DNA from: CAYXAA01 sp964462985
GTDB taxonomy: Bacteria; Pseudomonadota; Alphaproteobacteria; Rhizobiales; Stappiaceae
NCBI GenBank assembly: GCA_964462985.1
Contig: CAYXAA010000014.1
Location: 1 to 64,000, forward strand
Reading direction: 5' to 3'
DNA length: 64,000 bases
A model generated the notes under the pieces. It worked only from the letters and a program-made list of their open reading frames with translations. It was not told where the DNA came from and did not search any database. Every line of letters starts with the position of its first letter. Position 1 is the stretch's first letter. Shown here piece after piece: positions 46,083 to 53,711 of this stretch. Position numbers and translations under genes: made by a program.

Positions 46083-46491
46083 GTCTGCCTTCCTGGGCGC
46101 TGTGCTTGTATTGCTGGGCAATCATCAGGCCCTTGAGCGGACGCAGCAGCCCGAGCGCGAGCCCGAGCGTCAGCGGAATCCAGAGCACCAGGTGCAGCCA
46201 GATCGGCGGCTGGAAGGCAATCTCAACGCCCATGACCGCACCGACGATGATAAAGCCGACGATCAGGATGATGAAGACGGCCGGGCCGTCGCCGGAGTCG
46301 GCGAAGTTGAAGCTGAGGCCGCAGTTCGAGCACCGTTCTGCCGTGGCCAGGAAACCCTTGAACAGCCGCCCCTGGCCGCAGCGCGGACAGCGGCCGCGCC
46401 AGCCCGTGGCCATCGGATTGAGCGGCGGATAGAGCGCGCGGTCGACGGCCGCGGTGTCAGGGGTCCGATGATTCGGTCCGGTATCGGTCAT
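46072..46491 (-). CDS. DUF983 membrane protein
   Basis: 139 residues. Two C-x2-C pairs (C-P-R-C and C-S-N-C) form a zinc-ribbon before two membrane helices. The family is regularly found between ctaE and surf1 in Alphaproteobacteria and is thought to aid oxidase assembly. ATG 46491 fits this; the frame to 46611 is non-conserved. Confidence 0.88.
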   Translation of the reverse strand: MTDTGPNHRTPDTAAVDRALYPPLNPMATGWRGRCPRCGQGRLFKGFLATAERCSNCGLSFNFADSGDGPAVFIILIVGFIIVGAVMGVEIAFQPPIWLHLVLWIPLTLGLALGLLRPLKGLMIAQQYKHSAQEGRLET

Positions 46492-46587
46492 GTGCAACGC
46501 TCCTCGGCGGGAACGGAACCGTGCCGCCTTTGCGGAGCGCTCCGGCGGCGCGAGCGCGGCCCTGCGGCCGCGGAGCGCCGACCCGCA

Positions 46588-46615
46588 ATCGGTGGACGCT
46601 CGGGCGTCCACCGAT
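46588..46615 (-). other. Stable hairpin downstream of ctaE
   Basis: 11-bp perfect stem (46588-46598 / 46605-46615) with a six-base loop, 17 bases after the ctaE stop. On the minus strand the following bases are TGCGGG, so there is no U-run. It lies in the 140-base gap before DUF983 and may stabilise the upstream cta message or partly end it. Confidence 0.45.
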
Positions 46616-46631
46616 CGATGTCACGGCGCCG

Positions 46632-47498
46632 TCAGTGTCCGGCGCTGGTGCCGCCACCCCAGACGTAGATGGCCGCAAACAGGAACAGCCAGACGACGTC
46701 AACGAAGTGCCAATACCAGGCCGCCGCCTCGAAGCCGAAGTGCTTCTGCGGCGTGAACTGGCCGGCCATCGCGCGGATCAGGCAGACGATCAGGAAGATC
46801 GTGCCGACGATTACGTGGAAACCGTGGAAGCCGGTCGCCATGAAGAAGGTCGCGCCGTAGATGTTGCCGGCGAAATCGAAGGCAGCGTGATTGTACTCGT
46901 AGGCCTGCACGATCGTGAACAGGATGCCGAGCCCGACCGTAAGCGCAAGACCCCATTTCAGCCCCTGGCGATCGTTGTGAAGAAGGGCGTGGTGCGCCCA
47001 GGTCACCGTCGTACCCGAGGTCAGCAGGATCAGGGTGTTGAGCAGCGGCAAGTGCCAGGGATCGAAGGTCTCGATGCCCTGCGGCGGCCAGACCCCGCCG
47101 GTCGCCTCAAGACGCTGGACCTGCGCGGCCTCGTTGGTGAACAGCGACGCATCGAAGAAGGCCCAGAACCAGGCGGCGAAGAACATCACCTCCGAGGCGA
47201 TGAACAGTATCATCCCGTAGCGCAGATGCAGCTGGACCACCGGGGTGTGATGACCCGCCAAAGATTCCCGAACCGTGTCGCGCCACCAGCCGAACATCGT
47301 GTAGAGCACGATCAGCACGCCGACGGCAAACAGGCCCCAACCGGCCAGGTCCACGCCGAAGAGCAAGAATTCCGTGCCCTGCACGTGCTTGAACAGGCCG
47401 ACCGCACCGATCGCCATGATGAAGGCGCCGATGGAGCCGATGAACGGCCAGGGGCTCGGATCGACGAGATGGTAGTCGTGGTTCTTGCTATGGGCCAT
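46632..47498 (-). CDS. ctaE: Cytochrome c oxidase subunit III
   Basis: 288 residues with seven membrane helices. H-D-Y-H-L-V-D-P-S-P-W-P at the start, W-A-F-F-D-A-S-L-F and T-G-F-H-G-F-H-V-I-V-G are conserved. It belongs to the aa3-type oxidase with CtaC and CtaD. Confidence 0.97.
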   Translation of the reverse strand: MAHSKNHDYHLVDPSPWPFIGSIGAFIMAIGAVGLFKHVQGTEFLLFGVDLAGWGLFAVGVLIVLYTMFGWWRDTVRESLAGHHTPVVQLHLRYGMILFIASEVMFFAAWFWAFFDASLFTNEAAQVQRLEATGGVWPPQGIETFDPWHLPLLNTLILLTSGTTVTWAHHALLHNDRQGLKWGLALTVGLGILFTIVQAYEYNHAAFDFAGNIYGATFFMATGFHGFHVIVGTIFLIVCLIRAMAGQFTPQKHFGFEAAAWYWHFVDVVWLFLFAAIYVWGGGTSAGH

Positions 47499-47548
47499 GG
47501 GCTAGATCCCCCGATTGTCCAGAATTCCGGCGGTGGCGGGCGGCCGGG

Positions 47549-48163
47549 TCAAAGGTTGTCCTTCCGATCGTCCGGTTCCGGCGCTGCGGCGACCGGTTTG
47601 GCGGGCGCGTCGGCCGGGTAGAAGGTGTAGGAGAGCGTGATCTCCTTCACATGCTTGAGGTTCTTGTCTTCGTCCATCGCGGGATCGACGAAGAAGACGA
47701 CAGGGAGTTCCGCGCTCTCGCCGGGCGCAAGCTTCTGCTCGGTGAAGCAAAAGCACTCGACCTTGTTGAAATAGGCGCCGGCCTCGAGCGGGGTGACGTT
47801 GAAGACGGAAGTGCCCACTGTCGGCCCGCTGCCCAGGTTTTCGGCCAGATACGCAACCTGCATGGTCTCGCCCATCCTGAGCGTCACCGATCGCTTTTCC
47901 GGACCGAACCGCCACGGCAGGGCGTTGTTGACGTTGGCGTCGAACCGCACGGTGACAACGCGGTCGATCACGCCGTTGGCATTGCCCTCGGCCCGCTGCG
48001 TCGTCCCGCCGTAACCCGTGACCTGGCAGAAGATCCGATAGAGCGGCACGGCGGCATAGGACGCCCCGATCATCAGCACCAGGCAGCCGATGACCGCCGC
48101 AGCAACGGTGCGGTTGCGGCGGGCGAGACGATCGGCATTCGGGGCAGTGGAACGTTCGGGCAC
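47549..48163 (-). CDS. ctaG: Cytochrome c oxidase assembly protein CtaG/Cox11
   Basis: 204 residues: an N-terminal membrane anchor and a periplasmic domain with the copper-binding C-F-C-F. It delivers copper to the CuB site of CtaD. GTG 48163 has AGGAAG just upstream. It follows coxF by eight bases. Confidence 0.94.
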   Translation of the reverse strand: MPERSTAPNADRLARRNRTVAAAVIGCLVLMIGASYAAVPLYRIFCQVTGYGGTTQRAEGNANGVIDRVVTVRFDANVNNALPWRFGPEKRSVTLRMGETMQVAYLAENLGSGPTVGTSVFNVTPLEAGAYFNKVECFCFTEQKLAPGESAELPVVFFVDPAMDEDKNLKHVKEITLSYTFYPADAPAKPVAAAPEPDDRKDNL

Positions 48164-48171
48164 AGTCTTCC

Positions 48172-48330
48172 TCACAACGGTCTCGAGACGACGCCGGGTC
48201 CCATCTTGACGATGGTGACGACGTAGAACAGGACCACCAGGGCCGCGAGCGCAAGCCCGATCGCAACTGACCTGGCCCGGCGCCGGCGCTTCTGCTCCTC
48301 TGTCAGCCGGATACCCTTGTTCTCCGTCAC
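48172..48330 (-). CDS. coxF: CoxF-like small membrane protein
   Basis: 52 residues, GTG start. A charged N-terminus (L-T-E-E-Q-K-R-R-R-R-A-R) is followed by one membrane helix (V-A-I-G-L-A-L-A-A-L-V-V-L-F-Y-V-V) and T-I-V-K-M-G-P-G. This position and shape match the small CoxF protein encoded between ctaB and ctaG in rhizobia. GTG overlaps the ctaB stop (GTGA). It is too short for most ORF finders. Confidence 0.85.
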   Translation of the reverse strand: MTENKGIRLTEEQKRRRRARSVAIGLALAALVVLFYVVTIVKMGPGVVSRPL

Positions 48331-49274
48331 AGCCCCACTCCGATGAAGCGCAGAACGAGGGTTTCTGCGAGCAGGACCGCAAACAGCAGGAAGAGGTGCA
48401 GGATCGAGAACGAGAACAGCCGGATGGCCGCCCTGCGAGCCGGGTCGCCGTCACGCAGGCGGTACACCCTCCAGGCCAGGAAGACGAAGGCGACCCCAAG
48501 TCCTGCCGAAATCAAGCCGTAGACCGGGCCGGCGAAGCCGAGCACCCACGGCAATACCCCCACCGCGGCGAAGGCCACGGCATAGATCAGGATCTGGGTG
48601 CGCGTGGCGTCCGGGCCGGCGACGACCGGCAGCATCGGCACCCCTGCCGTCTCGTAGTCGCCGGCCTTGAACAGGGCGAGCGCCCAGAAATGCGGCGGCG
48701 TCCACATGAAGATGATCAGAAAGAGAATGATGCTTTCCAGGCTGATCGAGCCCGTGACCGCGGCCCAGCCGATCATCGGCGGAAACGCACCGGCCGCCCC
48801 GCCGATCACGATGTTCTGCGGCGTCGAGCGCTTCAGCCACATCGTATAGATGACCGCGTAGAAGAAGATCGTGAAGGCAAGCAGCCCGCCGGCCAGAGGG
48901 TTGACGAGCAGGCCCAGCACCAGCACGGAGCCGGCTGCCAGTGTCATGCCGAAGGCGAGGGCCTCGTTCGGCAGGATACGACCGGCGGGAATCGGCCGCT
49001 TGCGGGTCCGCGACATCAGCCGGTCGATGTCGGCGTCGTACCACATGTTGAGCGCGCCCGAGGCGCCCGCGCCGATCGCGATCGCCAGCAGCGCGGTCAG
49101 GGCCAGCACCGGATGCAGGCCACCTGGAGCAATCGCGATGCCGACGAAGGCGGTAAAGACGACAAGCGACATCACCCGCGGCTTCAGCAGCGCGAAATAA
49201 TCGCCAACCGTGCCCCGGCCGCCGGCCCAGGCAAGATCGTCGACATATCCATCCTCACGCTCGGCGAGCGCCAT
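48327..49274 (-). CDS. ctaB: Protoheme IX farnesyltransferase (heme O synthase)
   Basis: 315 residues, about nine membrane helices. The Asp-rich substrate motif is N-M-W-Y-D-A-D-I-D-R-L-M-S-R-T. L-L-K-P-R-V-M-S-L-V-V-F-T is conserved. It farnesylates heme B for the oxidase. ATG 49274 has GGAG upstream. An earlier in-frame start (49307) is not conserved. Confidence 0.95.
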   Translation of the reverse strand: MALAEREDGYVDDLAWAGGRGTVGDYFALLKPRVMSLVVFTAFVGIAIAPGGLHPVLALTALLAIAIGAGASGALNMWYDADIDRLMSRTRKRPIPAGRILPNEALAFGMTLAAGSVLVLGLLVNPLAGGLLAFTIFFYAVIYTMWLKRSTPQNIVIGGAAGAFPPMIGWAAVTGSISLESIILFLIIFMWTPPHFWALALFKAGDYETAGVPMLPVVAGPDATRTQILIYAVAFAAVGVLPWVLGFAGPVYGLISAGLGVAFVFLAWRVYRLRDGDPARRAAIRLFSFSILHLFLLFAVLLAETLVLRFIGVGL

Positions 49275-49330
49275 CACCTTCTCCAGCCGTCTTCTTGCTT
49301 CTTGCACGGGCCGGGCCCGTGTTCCCCGAC

Positions 49331-49349
49331 CGGCGCCGGTTCGGCGCCG
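49331..49349 (-). other. Hairpin between ctaD and ctaB
   Basis: CGGCGCC / GGCGCCG, 7 bp, five-base loop, in the 124-base gap after ctaD. No U-run. It could be a processing or stabilising element. Confidence 0.3.
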
Positions 49350-49398
49350 GCCGTCTCGCTAGAGTGCGGCCACAGCCCATTGCACCGTGGCCGATACC

Positions 49399-50997
49399 TT
49401 ACTTGATCCGCGGCAGCGTCTCGAACTGGTGGAACGGCGGCGGCGAGGAAAGGGTCCATTCGAGGGTGGTTGCGCCTTCGCCCCACGGGTTATCGCCGGC
49501 CACCCGCTTGCGGGCGAACGCCTCGAACACACCGTAGAGGAACACCAGCACAGCGAAGGCCGAGATGTAGGATCCGAACGACGACACCTCGTTCCAGCCG
49601 TGCAGCGCATCCGGGTAGTCAGCATAGCGGCGCGGCATGCCGGCGAGACCGAGGAAGTGCTGCGGGAAGAAGATCAGGTTGACGCCGACGAAGGTGATCC
49701 AGAAGTGCGCCTTGCCGATGGTCTCGTTGTACATGTAGCCGAACATCTTCGGGAACCAGTAGTACCAGGCGCCGAAGATGGCGAAGACCGCGCCGAGCGA
49801 CAGCACGTAGTGGAAATGGGCCACCACGTAGTAGGTGTCGTGCAGCGCCCGGTCGAGTCCGGCATTGGCGAGCTGAACACCCGTCACGCCACCGATCGTG
49901 AACAGGAAGATGAAGCCGATCGCCCACAGAATTGGCGTGCGGAACTCGATCGATCCGCCCCACATCGTGGCGATCCAGGAGAAGACCTTCACGCCCGTCG
50001 GCACTGCGATCACCATGGTGGCAACCACGAAATACGCCTGCGTGTCGACGCTCAGGCCGACGGTGTACATGTGGTGCGCCCAGACGATGAAGCCGACGAT
50101 GCCGATCGCGACCATGGCGTAGGCCATGCCGAGATAGCCGAAGATCGGCTTGCGCGAGAAGGTCGAGACGATGTGGCTGACGATGCCGAAGCCCGGCAGG
50201 ATCAGAATGTAGACTTCCGGGTGACCGAAGAACCAGAACAGGTGCTGGAACAGGATCGGGTCACCACCGCCCTCCGGCGCGAAGAAGGTCGTGCCGAAGT
50301 TGCGGTCCGTCAGAAGCATGGTGATGCCACCGGCCAGAACGGGCAGCGACAGGACCAGCAGGAACGCCGTGACCAGCACCGACCAGGCGAACAGCGGCAT
50401 CTTGTGCAGCGTCATACCCGGTGCGCGCATGTTGAAGATGGTCGTGATGAAGTTGATCGCGCCGAGGATCGAGGAGGCGCCGGCGATGTGCAGCGACAGG
50501 ATCGCCAGATCCATCGCCGGTCCGGGCTGGCCCGAAGTCGCAAGCGGCGGATACATAGTCCAGCCACCACCGATGCCGTTCATGCCCGGAGGACCTTCGA
50601 CAAACAGCGCCATGAGCAGCAGCAGGAAGGCCGGCGGCAGCAGCCAGAACGAGATGTTGTTCATGCGCGGGAACGCCATATCCGGCGCGCCGATCATGAT
50701 CGGAACGAACCAGTTGCCGAAGCCGCCGATCAGCGCCGGCATGACCATGAAGAAGATCATGATCAGGCCATGCGCGGTCGTGAACACGTTAAAGGTGTGC
50801 GGATTGGCAAAGATCTGCAGCCCCGGGTTCTGCAGTTCCAGACGAATACCCACGGACAGGCCGGCGCCGATCAGGCCCGCGATGATCGCAAAGCCGAGAT
50901 AGAGCAGGCCGATGTCCTTGTGGTTGGTGGAATAAACCCAGCGCGTCCACCCGGTTGGATGATCGTGGGCCTCGTGCTCATGCGTCGCGTAGGCCAT
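49399..50997 (-). CDS. ctaD: Cytochrome c oxidase subunit I
   Basis: 532 residues, twelve membrane helices. Heme a/a3 and CuB His ligands are in T-A-H-G-L-I-M, F-G-H-P-E-V-Y, W-A-H-H-M-Y and V-A-H-F-H-Y-V. The proton-channel Glu of P-E-V-Y is present. It is the catalytic core of the aa3 oxidase. Confidence 0.97.
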   Translation of the reverse strand: MAYATHEHEAHDHPTGWTRWVYSTNHKDIGLLYLGFAIIAGLIGAGLSVGIRLELQNPGLQIFANPHTFNVFTTAHGLIMIFFMVMPALIGGFGNWFVPIMIGAPDMAFPRMNNISFWLLPPAFLLLLMALFVEGPPGMNGIGGGWTMYPPLATSGQPGPAMDLAILSLHIAGASSILGAINFITTIFNMRAPGMTLHKMPLFAWSVLVTAFLLVLSLPVLAGGITMLLTDRNFGTTFFAPEGGGDPILFQHLFWFFGHPEVYILILPGFGIVSHIVSTFSRKPIFGYLGMAYAMVAIGIVGFIVWAHHMYTVGLSVDTQAYFVVATMVIAVPTGVKVFSWIATMWGGSIEFRTPILWAIGFIFLFTIGGVTGVQLANAGLDRALHDTYYVVAHFHYVLSLGAVFAIFGAWYYWFPKMFGYMYNETIGKAHFWITFVGVNLIFFPQHFLGLAGMPRRYADYPDALHGWNEVSSFGSYISAFAVLVFLYGVFEAFARKRVAGDNPWGEGATTLEWTLSSPPPFHQFETLPRIK

Positions 50998-51076
50998 GTC
51001 GAGCTCCCTCTAATGATCCTGTCGGGACCGGCGCCGCGCCGCCTGCGGGCGCATGGTCCGCCGTCCCGACGCGTGT

Positions 51077-52009
51077 TCAGCGCGCGGCGACGTCGAGGGC
51101 CTTGCCCCCGGCGTCCGCGGTCTCGTTCTCGGCTGCGATCGCGGCCATCAGCTGCTGGTTCGCAGCGTCCAGATCGGTCTTGGCGGTCTGGGCCCAGGCG
51201 TCGAACTGCTCCTGCGTCACCACGCGAATCGCGATCGGCATAAAGGCATGGTCCTTTCCGCACAGCTCGGAGCACTGCCCGTAGTAGACCCCGGTTGCCT
51301 CGGCCTTGAACCAGGTCTCGTTCAGCCGGCCGGGAACCGCGTCGATCTTCACGCCGAAGGCCGGCATGGCGAAGGCATGGATGACGTCGGCGGCCGTCAC
51401 CTGGACGCGCACGGTCTTGTCCACCGGCACGACGACCTCGTAATCGACGGCGAGAAGACGGGGGAAATCCGAGATCGGCCGGCCGGTTTCGGCTGCGCGG
51501 GCCTGGCGCTCGTCGTCCTGGAGCATCAGCGCATCGAACGACAGGCCTTCCATGCCCTCGTCGGTGTACTCATAGCCCCAGTACCACTGGTAGCCGGTCG
51601 CCTTCACCGTCATATCGTAGGGCGGGATGACGAGCTGCTTGAACAGCAGACGGAACGAGGGAATGGCGATCACGACGAGGATCAGGATCGGTACGACCGT
51701 CCAGATCACCTCGATCATGGTGTTGTGGGAGGAGCGCGACGGCGTCGGATTGGACTTGGCGTTGAAACGGACGACGCACCAGACCAGAAGCGCCAGCACG
51801 AAGAGCGTGATCAGGCTGATGATCACCAGTGTCAGGGTGTTGAAGGAGGCGATGTCGGCCTGGACCTGCGAAGCGGCCGGCTGCATCGAGACCTGCCAAG
51901 GCTCAGGCTGTGCCGCACCGGCCGTCGAGGCGAAGCCGACGAGACCGGCCAATCCGGCGGCCGCTGCCGCCGCACTCTTTTCCATCAGACGCTTCAACGG
52001 TTCCGTCAC
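51077..52009 (-). CDS. ctaC: Cytochrome c oxidase subunit II
   Basis: 310 residues. Signal peptide, two membrane helices and the CuA domain with C-S-E-L-C-G-K-D-H-A-F-M. It takes electrons from cytochrome c. GTG 52009 is chosen: GGGAG is seven bases upstream. First gene of the cta operon; ctaD follows after 79 bases. Confidence 0.95.
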   Translation of the reverse strand: MTEPLKRLMEKSAAAAAAGLAGLVGFASTAGAAQPEPWQVSMQPAASQVQADIASFNTLTLVIISLITLFVLALLVWCVVRFNAKSNPTPSRSSHNTMIEVIWTVVPILILVVIAIPSFRLLFKQLVIPPYDMTVKATGYQWYWGYEYTDEGMEGLSFDALMLQDDERQARAAETGRPISDFPRLLAVDYEVVVPVDKTVRVQVTAADVIHAFAMPAFGVKIDAVPGRLNETWFKAEATGVYYGQCSELCGKDHAFMPIAIRVVTQEQFDAWAQTAKTDLDAANQQLMAAIAAENETADAGGKALDVAAR

Positions 52010-52503
52010 GTCCGCGCTCCCTTCCCCGGCCCGTCGACGCCACGGCGCCTTGGGCTGAATTTCGATAACACGTTCCGCAAACGCGGTCCGGAGACCGCGA
52101 CCCGGCGGTGCACATCTGCACCACGGCGCCATGTGCCTCGCTCGCCGGTCAGCACTTACATTACAGAATGTACGGCATCGTAAGCCTTATGCCGGACATC
52201 GCCGATCCGCGAAAGGGCGGGGCGGCGAAACGCCGCAGCTCTTCGTTGATCGCCATCAAAGACGGCCCCTGTGAACCACAAGCGGCCGCGAACCGCAACG
52301 CCTATGTCACGTCCGCCCTTCCGCCGCCGGATCTGCGGGAAAAAATGCGGGGCTGCAGCCCAATGTGTTCCGGGAATCGGGATTGATGCTCCGTTTCGCC
52401 TTGAAAAGGACGCGCCCTAAGCGGAAAAACAAGGTAAATGCCACGCGCCTCGAATCAGGCCACGCTGCCGCGATGCAGCAGACAGCGTTACGGAGAACCG
52501 CCC
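52010..52503. other. Divergent intergenic region between ctaC and ialB, 494 bp
   Basis: It must contain the cta operon promoter and the ialB promoter. The clearest element is the palindrome at 52157-52172. No FixK/Fnr box TTGAT-N4-ATCAA was seen. Short frames in the region lack ribosome sites. Confidence 0.5.
52157..52172. promoter_or_regulatory. Palindrome in the ctaC/ialB regulatory region
   Basis: TACATT-ACAG-AATGTA, perfect 6-bp arms in an AT-rich patch, about 150 bases before the ctaC start. It could be an operator for a dimeric regulator; the regulator is unknown. Confidence 0.3.
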
Positions 52504-53022
52504 GTGTCCCTGCGATCCATCCGCCCGATCCATCTCCTAGCGAGCGGCGCCATCGTCGTTTCGGCGCTTTTCGGCGGGTCACCAGCGTTGGCGCAGGGCG
52601 AGGTGAAGGCCGTTCACGGCGACTGGCAGATGCGCTGCGACACCCCCCCGGGCGCCAAGGAAGAGCAATGCGCGCTGATCCAGAATGTAACCGCGGAGGA
52701 CCGTGAGAACGTCGGCCTATCGGTGATCGTGCTCAAGACCGCTGACAAGGAGTCGAAGATCCTGCGCGTGCTCGCCCCGCTCGGCGTGCTGCTGCCGTCG
52801 GGCCTCGGGCTTCGGGTTGACGATGCCGATATCGGCCGGGCCGGATTCGTACGCTGCCTGCCGAACGGCTGCATCGCCGAAGTCATCCTTCAGGACGACC
52901 TGGTCGGAAAGCTCGAGAGCGGCGAGATGGCGACCTTCATCATCTTCCAGACGCCCGAGGAGGGAATCGGCATCCCGATCTCTCTCAATGGTTTCAAGGC
53001 CGGCTTCGACGCCCTGCCCTGA
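52504..53022 (+). CDS. Invasion associated locus B (IalB) family protein
   Basis: 172 residues. Signal peptide (A-L-A cleavage near 33). The mature part has V-H-G-D-W-Q-M-R-C, C-A-L-I-Q-N-V and F-V-R-C-L-P-N-G-C-I-A-E, the IalB pattern. The family is periplasmic; in Bartonella a member is linked to invasion, but most members occur in non-pathogens. GTG 52504 has GGAG eight bases upstream. Confidence 0.88.
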   Translation: MSLRSIRPIHLLASGAIVVSALFGGSPALAQGEVKAVHGDWQMRCDTPPGAKEEQCALIQNVTAEDRENVGLSVIVLKTADKESKILRVLAPLGVLLPSGLGLRVDDADIGRAGFVRCLPNGCIAEVILQDDLVGKLESGEMATFIIFQTPEEGIGIPISLNGFKAGFDALP

Positions 53023-53051
53023 CGCGGGACCTCATCCTCCGACGGTGGCCG

Positions 53052-53285
53052 TCAGCGCACAGTCTGGTCGGCGGCCGGAGAACTGTCGTCCATGCCACGC
53101 GCGGCGCTGCGGTGAAAATCAAGCCGGACAACGGTCGCCTGCAGGGCCGCGACGCTTGCAGGCGGCGGACCGGAGACGGAGCCGATGCGGCTCAACGCCT
53201 CCAGCAGCTCCGGATGCAGGCCGTCGCCGCGCGGGGCCGCCAACCGGTGCAGGGCATCCAGCGTGGAAAGATCTGTGGTCTTCAT
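53052..53285 (-). CDS. Small unknown protein
   Basis: 77 residues. AGGAGG is five bases before the ATG at 53285, giving good support. The sequence (L-D-A-L-H-R-L, L-H-P-E-L-L-E-A-L) suggests helices. No family was recognised. It converges on ialB, 29 bases away, and lies downstream of the 53.35-53.57 kb locus. Confidence 0.5.
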   Translation of the reverse strand: MKTTDLSTLDALHRLAAPRGDGLHPELLEALSRIGSVSGPPPASVAALQATVVRLDFHRSAARGMDDSSPAADQTVR

Positions 53286-53345
53286 AGCGCCTCCTGGATC
53301 AGCGGCGTCCAACGGTATCGCCTGAGTGTGGAAGGCTGATCGGGT

Positions 53346-53393
53346 TCAAAACACCGGAGCATGCCGCGCTCCGTCCGACGCAGCATGCTCCGG
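53346..53393 (-). terminator. Hairpin terminator on the minus strand
   Basis: CCGGAGCATGC / GCATGCTCCGG, an 11-bp perfect stem with an 18-base loop. It is followed on the minus strand by TGTTTTG. There is no annotated gene upstream on this strand for over 2 kb, so it should end a transcript that begins within this gap. Confidence 0.55.
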
Positions 53394-53454
53394 GCACAGT
53401 TGATTGCCCCGGCCCGCCCGCAGGCGCGCCGGACGATGTTGCGCCGCCTAGGAA

Positions 53455-53556
53455 TCAAGGCAGCGATGGTGCCGAACGGTCCCGCTCCTCGGAGGTTCCG
53501 CTCACCCATCGAATGACCGCCGAAGCGATGCCAAATAAAGTTGGGCGTGTTCCCAT
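53455..53556 (-). CDS. Possible 33-residue small protein
   Basis: ATG 53556, preceded by GGAGG with seven bases of spacing, an ideal ribosome site. It begins M-G-T-R-P-T-L-F-G-I-A-S-A-V-I-R-W-V and ends in S-A-P-S-L-P before TGA. The hydrophobic first half could be a short helix. The hairpin terminator follows 61 bases after the stop. The sigma-EcfG-like motif lies inside the ORF, which makes one of the two readings doubtful. Confidence 0.4.
   Translation of the reverse strand: MGTRPTLFGIASAVIRWVSGTSEERDRSAPSLP
53475..53499 (-). promoter_or_regulatory. Sigma-EcfG-type promoter motif, minus strand
   Basis: GGAAC (53499-53495) and CGTT (53478-53475) with exactly 16 bases between. It would start an RNA near 53467 that ends at the 53346-53393 hairpin (about 120 nt) or reads on into the 77-residue gene. 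It overlaps the 33-codon ORF. Confidence 0.35.
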
Positions 53557-53711
53557 ACTTAAACCTCCACGGATGAATTCAGTGCCGCAGCGCGGGGTGC
53601 AATCCGCCGCGAAAGGACTATGTTGGACCATGATCAGACTCCGCCCGGAACGGACGGGACGTGACCCTGGCCGCGTGCGGAGCGCCTGAACCCCAACCGA
53701 ACGGAAGCGCT

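Larger units (their letters stand above)
53286..53711. other. Intergenic region with small minus-strand locus, 426 bp
   Basis: It separates the 77-residue gene from tldD. It contains a 33-codon ORF, an exact sigma-EcfG-type motif and a hairpin terminator, all on the minus strand and listed separately. No plus-strand element for tldD was identified beyond its ribosome site. Confidence 0.5.

Noticed and set aside
49387..51243. 618-codon plus-strand frame opposite ctaD
   Set aside because: Antisense to the highly conserved oxidase subunit I; composition is typical of a shadow frame.
53282..53509. 75-codon minus-strand frame overlapping the small locus
   Set aside because: No ribosome site, runs through the hairpin terminator, and overlaps the better supported start of the 77-residue gene.
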